DNA of 64,000 nucleotides. Source: Caenimonas sedimenti. GTDB lineage: Bacteria; Pseudomonadota; Gammaproteobacteria; Burkholderiales; Burkholderiaceae_C. Of the stretch, positions 19,244 to 27,079 are shown piece by piece. The stretch lies in the NCBI RefSeq assembly GCF_007833165.1, contig NZ_VOBQ01000019.1:82410-146409 (forward strand), in the 5' to 3' direction. A program made the translations under genes and the position numbers. How positions within the stretch are numbered: position 1 is the first letter of the stretch; every line of letters starts with the position of its first letter. A model generated the notes under the pieces. That model worked only from the letters and a program-made list of their open reading frames with translations, was not told the origin of the DNA and made no database searches.

Positions 19244-20199
19244 CAGCGGTACCTCACCTTGGGATCGAGCAGGCCATAGCTCAGGTCGACCAGCAGGTTG
19301 ATCAGCATCACCGCGACGCCGACCACCAGGAACACACCGGTGATGATCGGGTAGTCGCGCTGGTTCACCGCATCCAGCAGCAGCAGGCCCATGCCCGGGA
19401 TCACGAAGATCTGCTCGATGATGACGGCCCCGCCGATCAGCAGGGGCGCCTGCAGGCCCACCAGCGTGATCACCGGCACCATGGCATTGCGCAGCGCGTG
19501 CCGGTTCACCACCAGCCGCTGCGGCAGCCCCTTGGCCCACGCGGTGCGGATGTAGTCCTGCCGCAGCACCTCGAGCATCATCGTGCGGGTGAGCCGCATC
19601 GTGATGGCCGACAGCGATGCGCCCAGCACCACGGCCGGCAGCAGCATCTGCTTCAGGTTCTGCAGCGGCGCGTCGGAGAAGCGCACGAAGTTCACCTCGG
19701 GCGACCAGCCCCACCAGACGGCGGGGAACACGATCACCATGGTCGCCAGCCAGAAGCTGGGGATCGCCAGCAGCAGGATCGAGAAGGAACGCGCGATGTA
19801 GTCGCCGGCCGTGTCCTGGCGGAGCGCCGAATAGGCGCCGATCGGCAGTGCGATGAGCAACGCGACGACCAGCGCGAGCAGGCCCAGCTCGAAGGTGACG
19901 GGGAGGCGCGCGAGCAGCAGCTGCGTCACCGGGGCGTCCTGCCAGAGCGACTTGCCCAGGTCCCCGCGCAAGAGGATGTCGCCCACCCAGCGCAGGTACT
20001 GGACGGCGAGGGGGCGGTCGAGCCCCAGCGCCTGCTCGATCTGTTCGCGGTTCTTGCGGTCGGCCGAGACGTCGTTCTGGCTGAGCATCAGGTCGATCAC
20101 ATCCCCCGGGATCAACCGGATCGTCATGAAGACGATCAGCGACGCCAGCACCATCGTGGGCAGCAGCGCGAGCAGCCGGCGGGCGAGATAGGCGCCCAT
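19243..20199 (-). CDS. Peptide-type ABC transporter permease (DppB/OppB-like)
   Basis: The 318-residue inner-membrane protein begins MGAYLARRLLALLPTM, as is usual for DppB. It carries the extracytoplasmic region LGLDRPLAVQYLRWVGDILL and the EAA-type loop AWAKGLPQRLVVNRHALRNA. It is the first gene of the leftward operon permease-permease-receptor-ATPase-ATPase-regulator. Transcription starts in the 233-bp gap shared with the divergent SDR/acyl-CoA dehydrogenase operon, which holds the inverted repeat at 20288-20306. Confidence 0.92.
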   Translation of the reverse strand: MGAYLARRLLALLPTMVLASLIVFMTIRLIPGDVIDLMLSQNDVSADRKNREQIEQALGLDRPLAVQYLRWVGDILLRGDLGKSLWQDAPVTQLLLARLPVTFELGLLALVVALLIALPIGAYSALRQDTAGDYIARSFSILLLAIPSFWLATMVIVFPAVWWGWSPEVNFVRFSDAPLQNLKQMLLPAVVLGASLSAITMRLTRTMMLEVLRQDYIRTAWAKGLPQRLVVNRHALRNAMVPVITLVGLQAPLLIGGAVIIEQIFVIPGMGLLLLDAVNQRDYPIITGVFLVVGVAVMLINLLVDLSYGLLDPKVRYR

Positions 20200-20287
20200 C
20201 TCAGCAGGCCGCGCGCAATGGGCAGCCGGCGCGGCGAAGGCGCGGATTTCTGGACATGCAGCTTGTCTCCTGCGTGACGTTTTAGAG

Positions 20288-20306
20288 TTCGCGGTATGGC
20301 CGCGAA
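20288..20306. promoter_or_regulatory. Inverted repeat in divergent promoter, candidate operator
   Basis: TTCGCGG (20288-20294) and CCGCGAA (20300-20306) form perfect 7-bp arms around a 5-bp spacer, a size typical of TetR-family operators. The site lies between the ABC transporter operon (leftward) and the SDR/ACAD operon (rightward); a -10-like TATAGA is just to its right. The tandem TetR protein encoded at the end of the ABC operon is the natural candidate ligand (inferred). Confidence 0.45.
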
Positions 20307-20432
20307 ACGGGTTATAGACCAGAATGCCGGCAGGGAACAGACCCTGCATTCGAATACCAACCCTGCTCAGGGAAAGCACCGATGCCGCCGCCCGCAGGGC
20401 GGGCCGCGGCATCCAAGGAAGGACGTGGAGAC

Positions 20433-21197
20433 ATGAATTTGTTCGACTTGTCGGGCAAGGTGGCCGTCGTCACCGGCTCGTCGCGCGGCATCGGCCGCGC
20501 CATCGCCGAGCGGCTCGCGGAGCACGGTGCGCGCGTGGTCATCTCATCGCGCAAGGAGGACGCCTGCGAGACGGTGGCCGCCGCGATCAATGAGAAGTTC
20601 GGCGAGGGGCGCGCGACCGCCATCGCAGCCAGCATCTCTTCCAAGGACGCGCTGCAGCAACTGGTGCAACGCACCAACGACGCTTTCGGCCGCATCGACG
20701 TGCTGGTATGCAACGCCGCCAGCAATCCCTACTACGGCCCGATGGCAGGCATCACCGACGACCAGTTCCGCAAGATCCTGGAGAACAACGTCATCAGCAA
20801 CCACTGGCTGATCGGCATGTGCGCGCCGCAGATGGCCGAGCGCAAGGACGGCTCGGTGATCATCGTGTCCTCGGTCGGTGGCCTGCGCGGCAGCACCACG
20901 ATCGGCGCGTACAACGTTTCGAAGGCCGCCGACTTCCAACTCGCCCGCAACCTCGCGCATGAATGGGGCCCGCACAATGTTCGCATCAACTGCATCGCCC
21001 CCGGGCTGGTGAAAACCGATTTCGCCAAGGCCTTGTGGGAGGATCCGGTGCGGCTGGAGCGTGTCACGAAGCATGTCCCCCTGCGCCGCATCGGCGAGCC
21101 CGACGAGATCGCCGGTGCGGCTGTGTTCCTGGCATCCCGCGCCTCCAGCTTCGTCACCGGCACGACCATCGTGTGCGACGGCGGCGACACCATTTGA
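20433..21197 (+). CDS. SDR family oxidoreductase
   Basis: The 254-residue protein has TGSSRGIGRA (cofactor site near residue 15), CNAAS at the NNAG position and YNVSK as catalytic YxxxK. The Ser-Arg-Lys after beta-2 (ISSRKED) suggests NADP(H) preference. The C-terminal VFLASRASSFVTGTTIVCDG is the usual SDR ending. GGAG is 2 nt before the acATG, and the ATG at 20433 gives the standard N-terminus. It heads the operon that continues with two acyl-CoA dehydrogenases. Confidence 0.9.
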   Translation: MNLFDLSGKVAVVTGSSRGIGRAIAERLAEHGARVVISSRKEDACETVAAAINEKFGEGRATAIAASISSKDALQQLVQRTNDAFGRIDVLVCNAASNPYYGPMAGITDDQFRKILENNVISNHWLIGMCAPQMAERKDGSVIIVSSVGGLRGSTTIGAYNVSKAADFQLARNLAHEWGPHNVRINCIAPGLVKTDFAKALWEDPVRLERVTKHVPLRRIGEPDEIAGAAVFLASRASSFVTGTTIVCDGGDTI

Positions 21198-21207
21198 GGA
21201 ACAATCC

Positions 21208-22392
21208 ATGAACGACACCTTGACCGGCTTCCGCCAGGAAGCCCGTGCCTGGCTCGAAGCCAATTGCCCGCCCGAGATGCGGCAACCAGCCAAAAGCGAA
21301 GCCGATGTCTGCTGGGGCGGCAAGCGCTTCCGCTTCCAGAGCGACGCCCAGCGCGAGTGGATGCAGCGCATGGGCGAGCGCGGCTGGACCGTGCCCACCT
21401 GGCCGCGCGAGTACGGCGGTGGCGGGCTGACCCATGCCGAGGCGGCGGTCCTGCGCGAGGAGATGGCCGCGCTCAAGTGCCGCACGCCGCTGCAAAGCTT
21501 CGGCATCTGGATGCTGGGCCCCGCGCTTCTCAAGTACGGCAGCGAAGAGCAGAAGCGGCATGACCTGCGGCAGATCGCGCGTGGCGAAATCCGCTGGTGC
21601 CAGGGCTATTCCGAACCGAACGCCGGCTCCGACCTGGCGTTGCTCGCGACCAAGGCCGAAGTCCGGGACGATCACTTCATCGTGAACGGCCAGAAGATCT
21701 GGACTTCCTACGCCGACGAGGCCGACTGGATCTTCTGCCTGGTGCGCACGGACACCGCGAAGAAGCATACCGGCATCAGCTTCGTGCTGATCGACATGAC
21801 GACGCCTGGCGTCAGTACCCGGCCGATCAAGCTGATCTCGGGCAAGTCGCCCTTCTGCGAGACCTTCTTCGACGACGTGAAGGTGCCGCTGGCCAACCTG
21901 GTCGGCGAGCTGAACGCCGGCTGGACGATCGCCAAGTACCTGCTCACGCATGAGCGCGAGATGATCAGCGCGATCGGCGAGCGCTCCGCCCCGCCCGCAC
22001 TGGGCAAGTTCGCGGCGGAACGCGTCGGCCGCGACGCTGCCGGGCGGCTCGACGATCCGGTGCTGCGCGCCGAGATCGCGCGCTTCGAGGTGGACGAAGC
22101 CGCATTCCGCGCCTGGCTGCAGATGTTCGGGCAGCAGATGCGCGCCGGGCAGGCCAACCCGGCGATGTCGTCCGCGCTCAAGTACTACGGCGCGGAGCTG
22201 AACAAGCGCCGGCTGGAGCTGATGATGGCCGCGGGTGGTGCGCTGGCGCTCGAATGGGAAGGCGCCGCCTCGCAGGAAGGAACGCTCGCCCGCAGCTGGC
22301 TGCGCAGCAAGGGCAACTCGATCGAAGGCGGCACGAGCGAAGTCCAGCTGAACGTGGTGGCCAAGCGGTTGCTGGGCCTGCCCGGCGCATGA
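21208..22392 (+). CDS. Acyl-CoA dehydrogenase (subunit carrying the catalytic Glu)
   Basis: The 394-residue FAD enzyme has the ACAD motifs YSEPNAGSDLA and NGQKIWTSYA and ends with IEGGTSEVQLNVVAKRLLGL. The Glu in IEGG occupies the catalytic-base position of MCAD-type enzymes. The next gene is a shorter ACAD lacking this motif, the arrangement of heterotetrameric ACADs that act on steroid-type side chains in actinobacteria. It begins 10 bp after the SDR. It introduces a 2,3-double bond into an acyl-CoA; the substrate is unknown. Confidence 0.9.
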   Translation: MNDTLTGFRQEARAWLEANCPPEMRQPAKSEADVCWGGKRFRFQSDAQREWMQRMGERGWTVPTWPREYGGGGLTHAEAAVLREEMAALKCRTPLQSFGIWMLGPALLKYGSEEQKRHDLRQIARGEIRWCQGYSEPNAGSDLALLATKAEVRDDHFIVNGQKIWTSYADEADWIFCLVRTDTAKKHTGISFVLIDMTTPGVSTRPIKLISGKSPFCETFFDDVKVPLANLVGELNAGWTIAKYLLTHEREMISAIGERSAPPALGKFAAERVGRDAAGRLDDPVLRAEIARFEVDEAAFRAWLQMFGQQMRAGQANPAMSSALKYYGAELNKRRLELMMAAGGALALEWEGAASQEGTLARSWLRSKGNSIEGGTSEVQLNVVAKRLLGLPGA

Positions 22393-22405
22393 GAAGGAGC
22401 AAGCG

Positions 22406-23527
22406 ATGACCTGGATTCCCAATGAAGAGCGCACGATGCTGCGCGACAGCGCGCAGACCTTCCTGCGCGAACGCGCACCGGTGACGCACCTGCGCCGGTT
22501 GCGCGATTCGAACGATGAGCGTGGCTACGCGCCTGGCCTCTGGCGCGCCTTTGCGGAGCAGGGCTACAGCGCGACGCTGGTGCCCGAGGCCCACGGCGGG
22601 CTCGGGCTCGGCATCGTCGAAGCCGGCCTGCTCGCGGAGCAGATCGGGCACACGCTGGCCCCCACGCCCTTCTTCTCCACCGCGGTCCTGGCGGCGTGGC
22701 TGTTGAAGACGGCCGGCAGCGAGGCGCAGCAGCAAGCCTGGCTGCCCCGCATCGCCTCCGCGGAGGCGATCCTCGCGCTCGCCGTGGACGAGCAGCCGCG
22801 GCACAAACCGTCGCGCATCGACGCGAGCGCCGTGCTGTCGGACGGCCGCTGGCGGGTCGACGGCCAGAAGCTCCTGGTCGTCGATGGCCATGTCGCCGAT
22901 GCGTTGATCGTGGCGGCGCGCAGTGCGCAGGGCATCGTGCTGTTGCTGGTGCCTGCGGACGCCGGCGGCCTGGTGATCGAGCGCACGGTGATGGCGGACG
23001 CGCACAACGCGGCCCGCGTGACGCTCAAGGGTGTGCAACTCGCCGAAAGCGCGTTGGTCGGCACGGTCGATAGCGGCGGCGGCTTGCTGGAGCAAGTGCT
23101 GGACGTCGGCCGTGCCATCGCCGCGGCCGAGCTGCTGGGCATCGCCGACGAAGTGTTCGAGCGCACCACGACCTACCTCAAGGAGCGCCGGCAGTTCGAC
23201 AGGATCATCGGCGAGTTCCAGGCCCTGCAGCACCGCGCGGCGGAGCTGTTCTGCGACCTGGAGCTGACGCGGGCGATCGTGCGGCAGGCGCTGCAAGCGC
23301 TCGACGACGGTTCAGCGACAGCGCCGCTGCGCGTGGCGCAAGCCAAGGCCCGCGCCAGCCTCACCGCCAATCGCGCGGTGCAGGAAGGCGTGCAGCTGCA
23401 TGGCGGCATCGGCATGACCGATGAGCTCGACATGGGCCTGTTCATGAAGCGGGCCCGGGTGCTGCAGGAACTGTTCGGGGATGCGTTCGCGCAGATGGAC
23501 CGGGCCGCGGTGTTGTCAGGCTACTGA
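22406..23527 (+). CDS. Acyl-CoA dehydrogenase-like protein (probable non-catalytic or partner subunit)
   Basis: The 373-residue ACAD has the N-terminal helical domain, a degenerate middle domain and a C-terminal helical domain with FDRIIGEFQALQHRAAE and LHGGIGMTDELDMGLFMKRA. After this it ends with RVLQELFG and has no EGT/GTxE motif, so the usual catalytic Glu is absent. Such short, Glu-less ACADs normally pair with a catalytic neighbour, here the gene 13 bp upstream. AAGGAG precedes the ATG. A homomeric enzyme with a relocated base is the alternative. Confidence 0.85.
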   Translation: MTWIPNEERTMLRDSAQTFLRERAPVTHLRRLRDSNDERGYAPGLWRAFAEQGYSATLVPEAHGGLGLGIVEAGLLAEQIGHTLAPTPFFSTAVLAAWLLKTAGSEAQQQAWLPRIASAEAILALAVDEQPRHKPSRIDASAVLSDGRWRVDGQKLLVVDGHVADALIVAARSAQGIVLLLVPADAGGLVIERTVMADAHNAARVTLKGVQLAESALVGTVDSGGGLLEQVLDVGRAIAAAELLGIADEVFERTTTYLKERRQFDRIIGEFQALQHRAAELFCDLELTRAIVRQALQALDDGSATAPLRVAQAKARASLTANRAVQEGVQLHGGIGMTDELDMGLFMKRARVLQELFGDAFAQMDRAAVLSGY

Positions 23528-23537
23528 CTCAAGCGGG

Positions 23538-23738
23538 CTACGCATCCTTCCCGCTCTTCTTGCCCGCGGAAAGACAACCGCGGAGCACCTCGGAGCGCTC
23601 CTTGCCTGTCTTTCCCGAGGCAGTGGCCTCCTTCTGGCAAAGCGCCATGCGGTTGGGCTGCGGCGTTTTCGCAGCTTCGGCGGCCTGGGCGAGCGAGCAG
23701 CCAACAGCGAGGAGGACGAGGGTGATGAGTTGCTTCAT
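23538..23738 (-). CDS. PsiF-like small exported protein
   Basis: The 66-residue precursor has a signal peptide (residues 1 to about 19, MKQLITLVLLAVGCSLAQA) and a mature part with the PsiF-repeat pattern: C-x-K-E-A-x-x-x-x-x-G-K-x-R and then VLRGCLSAGKK. The function of PsiF proteins is unknown; the E. coli namesake is phosphate-starvation inducible. GGAGAACC precedes the ATG. It ends 10 bp from the convergent ACAD gene, and 274 bp of non-coding sequence separates it from the next gene, in which no other signal was recognised. Confidence 0.8.
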   Translation of the reverse strand: MKQLITLVLLAVGCSLAQAAEAAKTPQPNRMALCQKEATASGKTGKERSEVLRGCLSAGKKSGKDA

Positions 23739-24012
23739 GGGGTTCTCCGAAGCGCGGGATTGCGCAGCCGGATCTTCGGCCGTCCGGCGCGCGATCTCCA
23801 GCGACAAAATCGCCGTCCGCGTGTGATGGATTGACAGGCCCCCCGCAGGTCGTGCCGTGCAGGCTCGGATGCACAAGGTCGCGATCGGCGCGCGCGTCGC
23901 CAGAGGCGGTGTTCCCTGAGCGGTTCCGGCCGACTCGCTTGTCGTCATTGGGCCTACGCCGACGTCCCGTCACCGCGCGATCATGGAGGCTCGATCCTGC
24001 AAGGAGAGCACC

Positions 24013-24294
24013 ATGCGCAAATTCGTCTGCATTCTCGCGAGTGGCCTGATGGCTGCGTCGTTCGGCCTCCACGCCGAAGGCAAATCCACTTCGGGGGGCG
24101 TGCACGCCGGCAACGGAAGCGGCGCCGACTGGGGCGGGTCCCCCACGGTGATCTGCCCCGAAGGCCTGGCAGCCAAGAACAACGAGTGCAGCCCTCCAGG
24201 CAAGCGCAAAGCGCTGACCGCTGCGAGCACCAGCACCACGAAGAAGCCGGCGAAGAAGTCAGCCACCACGACGCTGGGCGCCGCGGCGCGATAG
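24013..24294 (+). CDS. Small exported hypothetical protein
   Basis: The 93-residue precursor has a signal peptide (residues 1 to about 21, MRKFVCILASGLMAASFGLHA), a Gly/Ser-rich segment, two cysteines (ICPEGLAAKNNEC) that could form a disulfide, and a Lys/Thr/Ala-rich tail (STSTTKKPAKKSATTTLGAA). AAGGAGAG lies upstream of the ATG at 24013, so that start is preferred over 23983. I do not recognise a family. It precedes the AarF-like gene by 39 bp with a run of nine C between them. Confidence 0.7.
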   Translation: MRKFVCILASGLMAASFGLHAEGKSTSGGVHAGNGSGADWGGSPTVICPEGLAAKNNECSPPGKRKALTAASTSTTKKPAKKSATTTLGAAAR

Positions 24295-24299
24295 GCGAG

Positions 24300-24308
24300 C
24301 CCCCCCCC
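24300..24308 (+). repeat. Homopolymeric C tract (9 C)
   Basis: Nine consecutive C lie between the small exported protein (stop 24294) and the ATG of the AarF-like gene (24334). Length variation here could alter spacing upstream of translation initiation, but no variation can be seen in a single sequence. Confidence 0.5.
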
Positions 24309-24333
24309 GGATCCCCGACCGCACGACGCGAAG

Positions 24334-25992
24334 ATGACGCCGCCGAACACGCAGTTGAAGCGCTGGAGGCAGATTGCCGCATTGATGTGGAAGCACGGCC
24401 GCTCTGTCCAGGCGCCAACGATCGCCGGCACGGTGCTCCCTGGTGCCGTCGTACCGGGCGCCGCATCGACGCCGCGGCAACTGGCCGACGACCTGGAAGC
24501 GATGGGGCCCGCGTACGTCAAGCTCGGCCAGGTGCTGTCGAGCAGGCCCGACTTGCTGCCGCCCGAACAGCTGCAGTCGCTCGCGCGCCTGCAGGACGAT
24601 GTGAAGCCCTTCGCCTTCGAAGAGGTGCGCCAGATCGTCGAGGAAGAGCTCGGCGCGCGGCTGTCGAAGGCGTTCGGTTCCTTCGACCCCGAACCGCTGG
24701 CAGCGGCCTCGCTCGGGCAGGTGCATCGCGCCACGTTGCGCGATGGGTCCGAGGTGGTCGTGAAGGTGCAGCGGCCCGGCGTGGCCAGGCAGGTGGCCGA
24801 GGAGTTCGACGTGCTGACGCGGATCACCCAGTTCCTCGATTCGCACACGGAGGTCGGCCGGCGCCACCGGCTGCAAAGGATGCTGGAGGAATTCCGCGCT
24901 TCGATCGCCGAGGAGCTGGACTATGAGCGCGAGGCCGAAAACCTGGTCGCGATGGGCCGCAACCTGGCCGAATTCGGGCGCATCGCGGTGCCCCAGCCCG
25001 TGCCGGACTTCTGCACCCATCGGGTGCTCACGATGGAGCGCGTCCACGGCACCAAGATCACCGGGGTTTCGGCGCTGGCGCGCCTGGAGATCGACGGCAG
25101 CGCGCTGATTGATGAACTGTTCCACGCGTACCTGAAACAAGTCCTCGTCGATGGTCTCTTCCACGCCGACCCGCACCCCGGCAACGTGTTCATCACCCGC
25201 GACGGACGGCTGGCGCTGCTGGATCTCGGCATGGTGGGACGCACTTCGCCGGACATGCAGGAGAACCTGCTGAAAGTCCTGATTGCGGTGAGCGACGGCC
25301 GCAGTGAGCAGGCCGCCGATGTGATCGTGCAGATGAGCGAACGCGGTGAAGAGGCGGAAGTAGCCCAGTTCCGCCGGCGCCTGGGCGCCCAGGTCGCGGC
25401 GCAGCAAGGCCGCGGCCTGAAGCACATCAACGTGGGGCAGACGCTGCTCGGCGTCTCCAGCACCGCCGCGGACTGCGGCCTCTTCGTGCCCAGCGAACTG
25501 ACGCTCCTGGCCAAGACGCTCCTGCAGCTCGACGAGATCGCCCGGGTGCTCGACCCGGAATTCGACCCGAACGCCGCAGTCCGCCGCCACGCGGCGGCAC
25601 TGACGACCAGACGCATGAAGCGCGAATCGACCGAAGGCAGCCTGCTGACGGCCGCGATCGAGTTCAAGAACTTCGCGACGGGCCTCCCCCATCGCGTGAA
25701 CCGGATTCTCGATGCGGTCAGCAACCGCGAGCTCGAGCTCAAGGTGCGCGCAGTCGATGCGGGCGATGTGATCCAGGGGATGCAGAAGATCGCGAACCGC
25801 GTCACGTCCGGCCTCATCCTGGCCGCCCTGATCATCGGCGCGGCGCTCCTCATGCGCGTGAACACGGATTTCCGGATCCTGGGCTACCCAGGCTTCGCCA
25901 TCGCGTGCTTCATCACCGCCGCATTGGGCGGCGTCACCTTGCTCGTCAACATCTTCCTGCAGGACCGGACGCACCGGAAGCCGCCGGGCTGA
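24334..25992 (+). CDS. AarF/UbiB (ABC1) family protein kinase-like protein
   Basis: The 552-residue protein has the ABC1 family signature KLGQ (63-66), the Ala-rich nucleotide loop AAASLGQVH (123-131), a VKVQRPG beta-strand with the catalytic-type Lys (144), DGLFHADPHPGNVF and LLDLGMVG. Two hydrophobic segments close the C-terminus, as in membrane-bound UbiB. Members support ubiquinone biosynthesis or lipid/quinone homeostasis. No ubi genes are adjacent, so this is probably a paralogue rather than the canonical UbiB. The next gene starts within a few bases to 29 bp of its stop. Confidence 0.85.
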   Translation: MTPPNTQLKRWRQIAALMWKHGRSVQAPTIAGTVLPGAVVPGAASTPRQLADDLEAMGPAYVKLGQVLSSRPDLLPPEQLQSLARLQDDVKPFAFEEVRQIVEEELGARLSKAFGSFDPEPLAAASLGQVHRATLRDGSEVVVKVQRPGVARQVAEEFDVLTRITQFLDSHTEVGRRHRLQRMLEEFRASIAEELDYEREAENLVAMGRNLAEFGRIAVPQPVPDFCTHRVLTMERVHGTKITGVSALARLEIDGSALIDELFHAYLKQVLVDGLFHADPHPGNVFITRDGRLALLDLGMVGRTSPDMQENLLKVLIAVSDGRSEQAADVIVQMSERGEEAEVAQFRRRLGAQVAAQQGRGLKHINVGQTLLGVSSTAADCGLFVPSELTLLAKTLLQLDEIARVLDPEFDPNAAVRRHAAALTTRRMKRESTEGSLLTAAIEFKNFATGLPHRVNRILDAVSNRELELKVRAVDAGDVIQGMQKIANRVTSGLILAALIIGAALLMRVNTDFRILGYPGFAIACFITAALGGVTLLVNIFLQDRTHRKPPG

Positions 25993-26020
25993 CGTGGCAC
26001 GCAGCGAGCCTCACCCCATC

Positions 26021-27037
26021 ATGACGGACCGGATGCCTGCCTCGCCGCGATCGCGGCTTCCGTTGTTCCTCGGTGGCTTGGCGCTCGGCGCCGCGCTGGC
26101 GACGGCGGTCTCGTTCGCCCTGCGGACTGGTGACGGGGACGTGAAGGCACCTCCTGAAGAGCGCCAGGCGGCGCAGTTGCCAGTGGCGGTCGCCTGTCCG
26201 CCGTCCGCGGTGGTCCCGGCCGCTGACGCCAAGGACGGCCAAGCACGCTTCGACGGCGCCACCGATGCGTCGAAGTCCATCGTGAGCGGCAAGGAAGCCG
26301 CGGCCAGCGGGCGCGACCGCGACGCCGAGGCTGCGTTTCTCGCGGCTTGCCGCGTTCCGGTTCAACCAGGCAATCCCAAGGCGACCTTGCTTCGCGCCGA
26401 CGCGATGTACAACCTGGCCCGGCACTACGCGAGCCTCGCCGAGGAAGGTGCCTCCGGATCGCAGGACATGCTGAAGCGGGCAGGATCGATGCTGGACTAC
26501 GCGCTGGCGGTCTATCAATCCCAGCTGGGGCAGTCGGACGAAAAGGTCCAGTTCGCCTTGCGGGCCATCGCGACGATTCGCGAGCACCCGAAACAGGCGG
26601 AGCAACGGCCGCGCGCCGACGCCGTGTCGCGCCCGACGGAAGCCGTGGTGGGCGAGCTCCCGCGCCCCGCAGTGCCGAAATCGCAGACCAGGACTGCAGC
26701 GATCGAGAAGCGGCCCGCCGCCGCCACCGGGGGCGGCGCACCCTCGCCGGAGCCGAAGCAGGCGGTCACCATCACCGCGCCCACCGCGAAGCCGAGCTTC
26801 GACTGCGCCAAGGCGCGTTCGACACCGGAGCGGCTGATCTGCAGCGATGAAGAGCTGGCGAACCAGGACCGCGAGCTGGGCCGGATCTACGCGCGGGCCA
26901 AACGCGAAGCGCCGGACCCGGCGGCCTTCCAGCGCCTGAGCGATCGCGAGTGGCGGCGGCGCGAAGCCGAATGCCGCACCCGCGACTGCCTGCTCGACTG
27001 GTACGCGGAGCGGCGCAGGCAGCTGCTCGGGCAGTGA
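26021..27037 (+). CDS. Membrane-anchored protein with C-terminal LprI-like domain
   Basis: The 338-residue protein has one N-terminal TM segment (about residues 14-34), a periplasmic helical region (about 60-180) and a Pro/Ala-rich linker. The C-terminal domain of about 78 residues is like LprI/lysozyme-inhibitor domains: FDCAKARSTPERLICSDEEL, QDRELGRIYARAKR, EWRRREAEC and RDCLLDWYAERRRQL, with four Cys. This domain class is found in periplasmic proteins of mostly unknown function, some of which inhibit lysozyme. ATG 26021 was chosen; GTG 25994 would add nine residues. It is probably co-transcribed with the AarF-like gene. Confidence 0.72.
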   Translation: MTDRMPASPRSRLPLFLGGLALGAALATAVSFALRTGDGDVKAPPEERQAAQLPVAVACPPSAVVPAADAKDGQARFDGATDASKSIVSGKEAAASGRDRDAEAAFLAACRVPVQPGNPKATLLRADAMYNLARHYASLAEEGASGSQDMLKRAGSMLDYALAVYQSQLGQSDEKVQFALRAIATIREHPKQAEQRPRADAVSRPTEAVVGELPRPAVPKSQTRTAAIEKRPAAATGGGAPSPEPKQAVTITAPTAKPSFDCAKARSTPERLICSDEELANQDRELGRIYARAKREAPDPAAFQRLSDREWRRREAECRTRDCLLDWYAERRRQLLGQ

Positions 27038-27079
27038 GCGTTCGAACAGGCCGCGCGCCAGACCCTTAGTTTCGAGGGT

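Noticed and set aside
27038..27079. ACCCT-N8-AGGGT hairpin between the convergent LprI-like and CoA ligase genes
   Set aside because: The stem is only 5 bp and has no T-tract on either strand.
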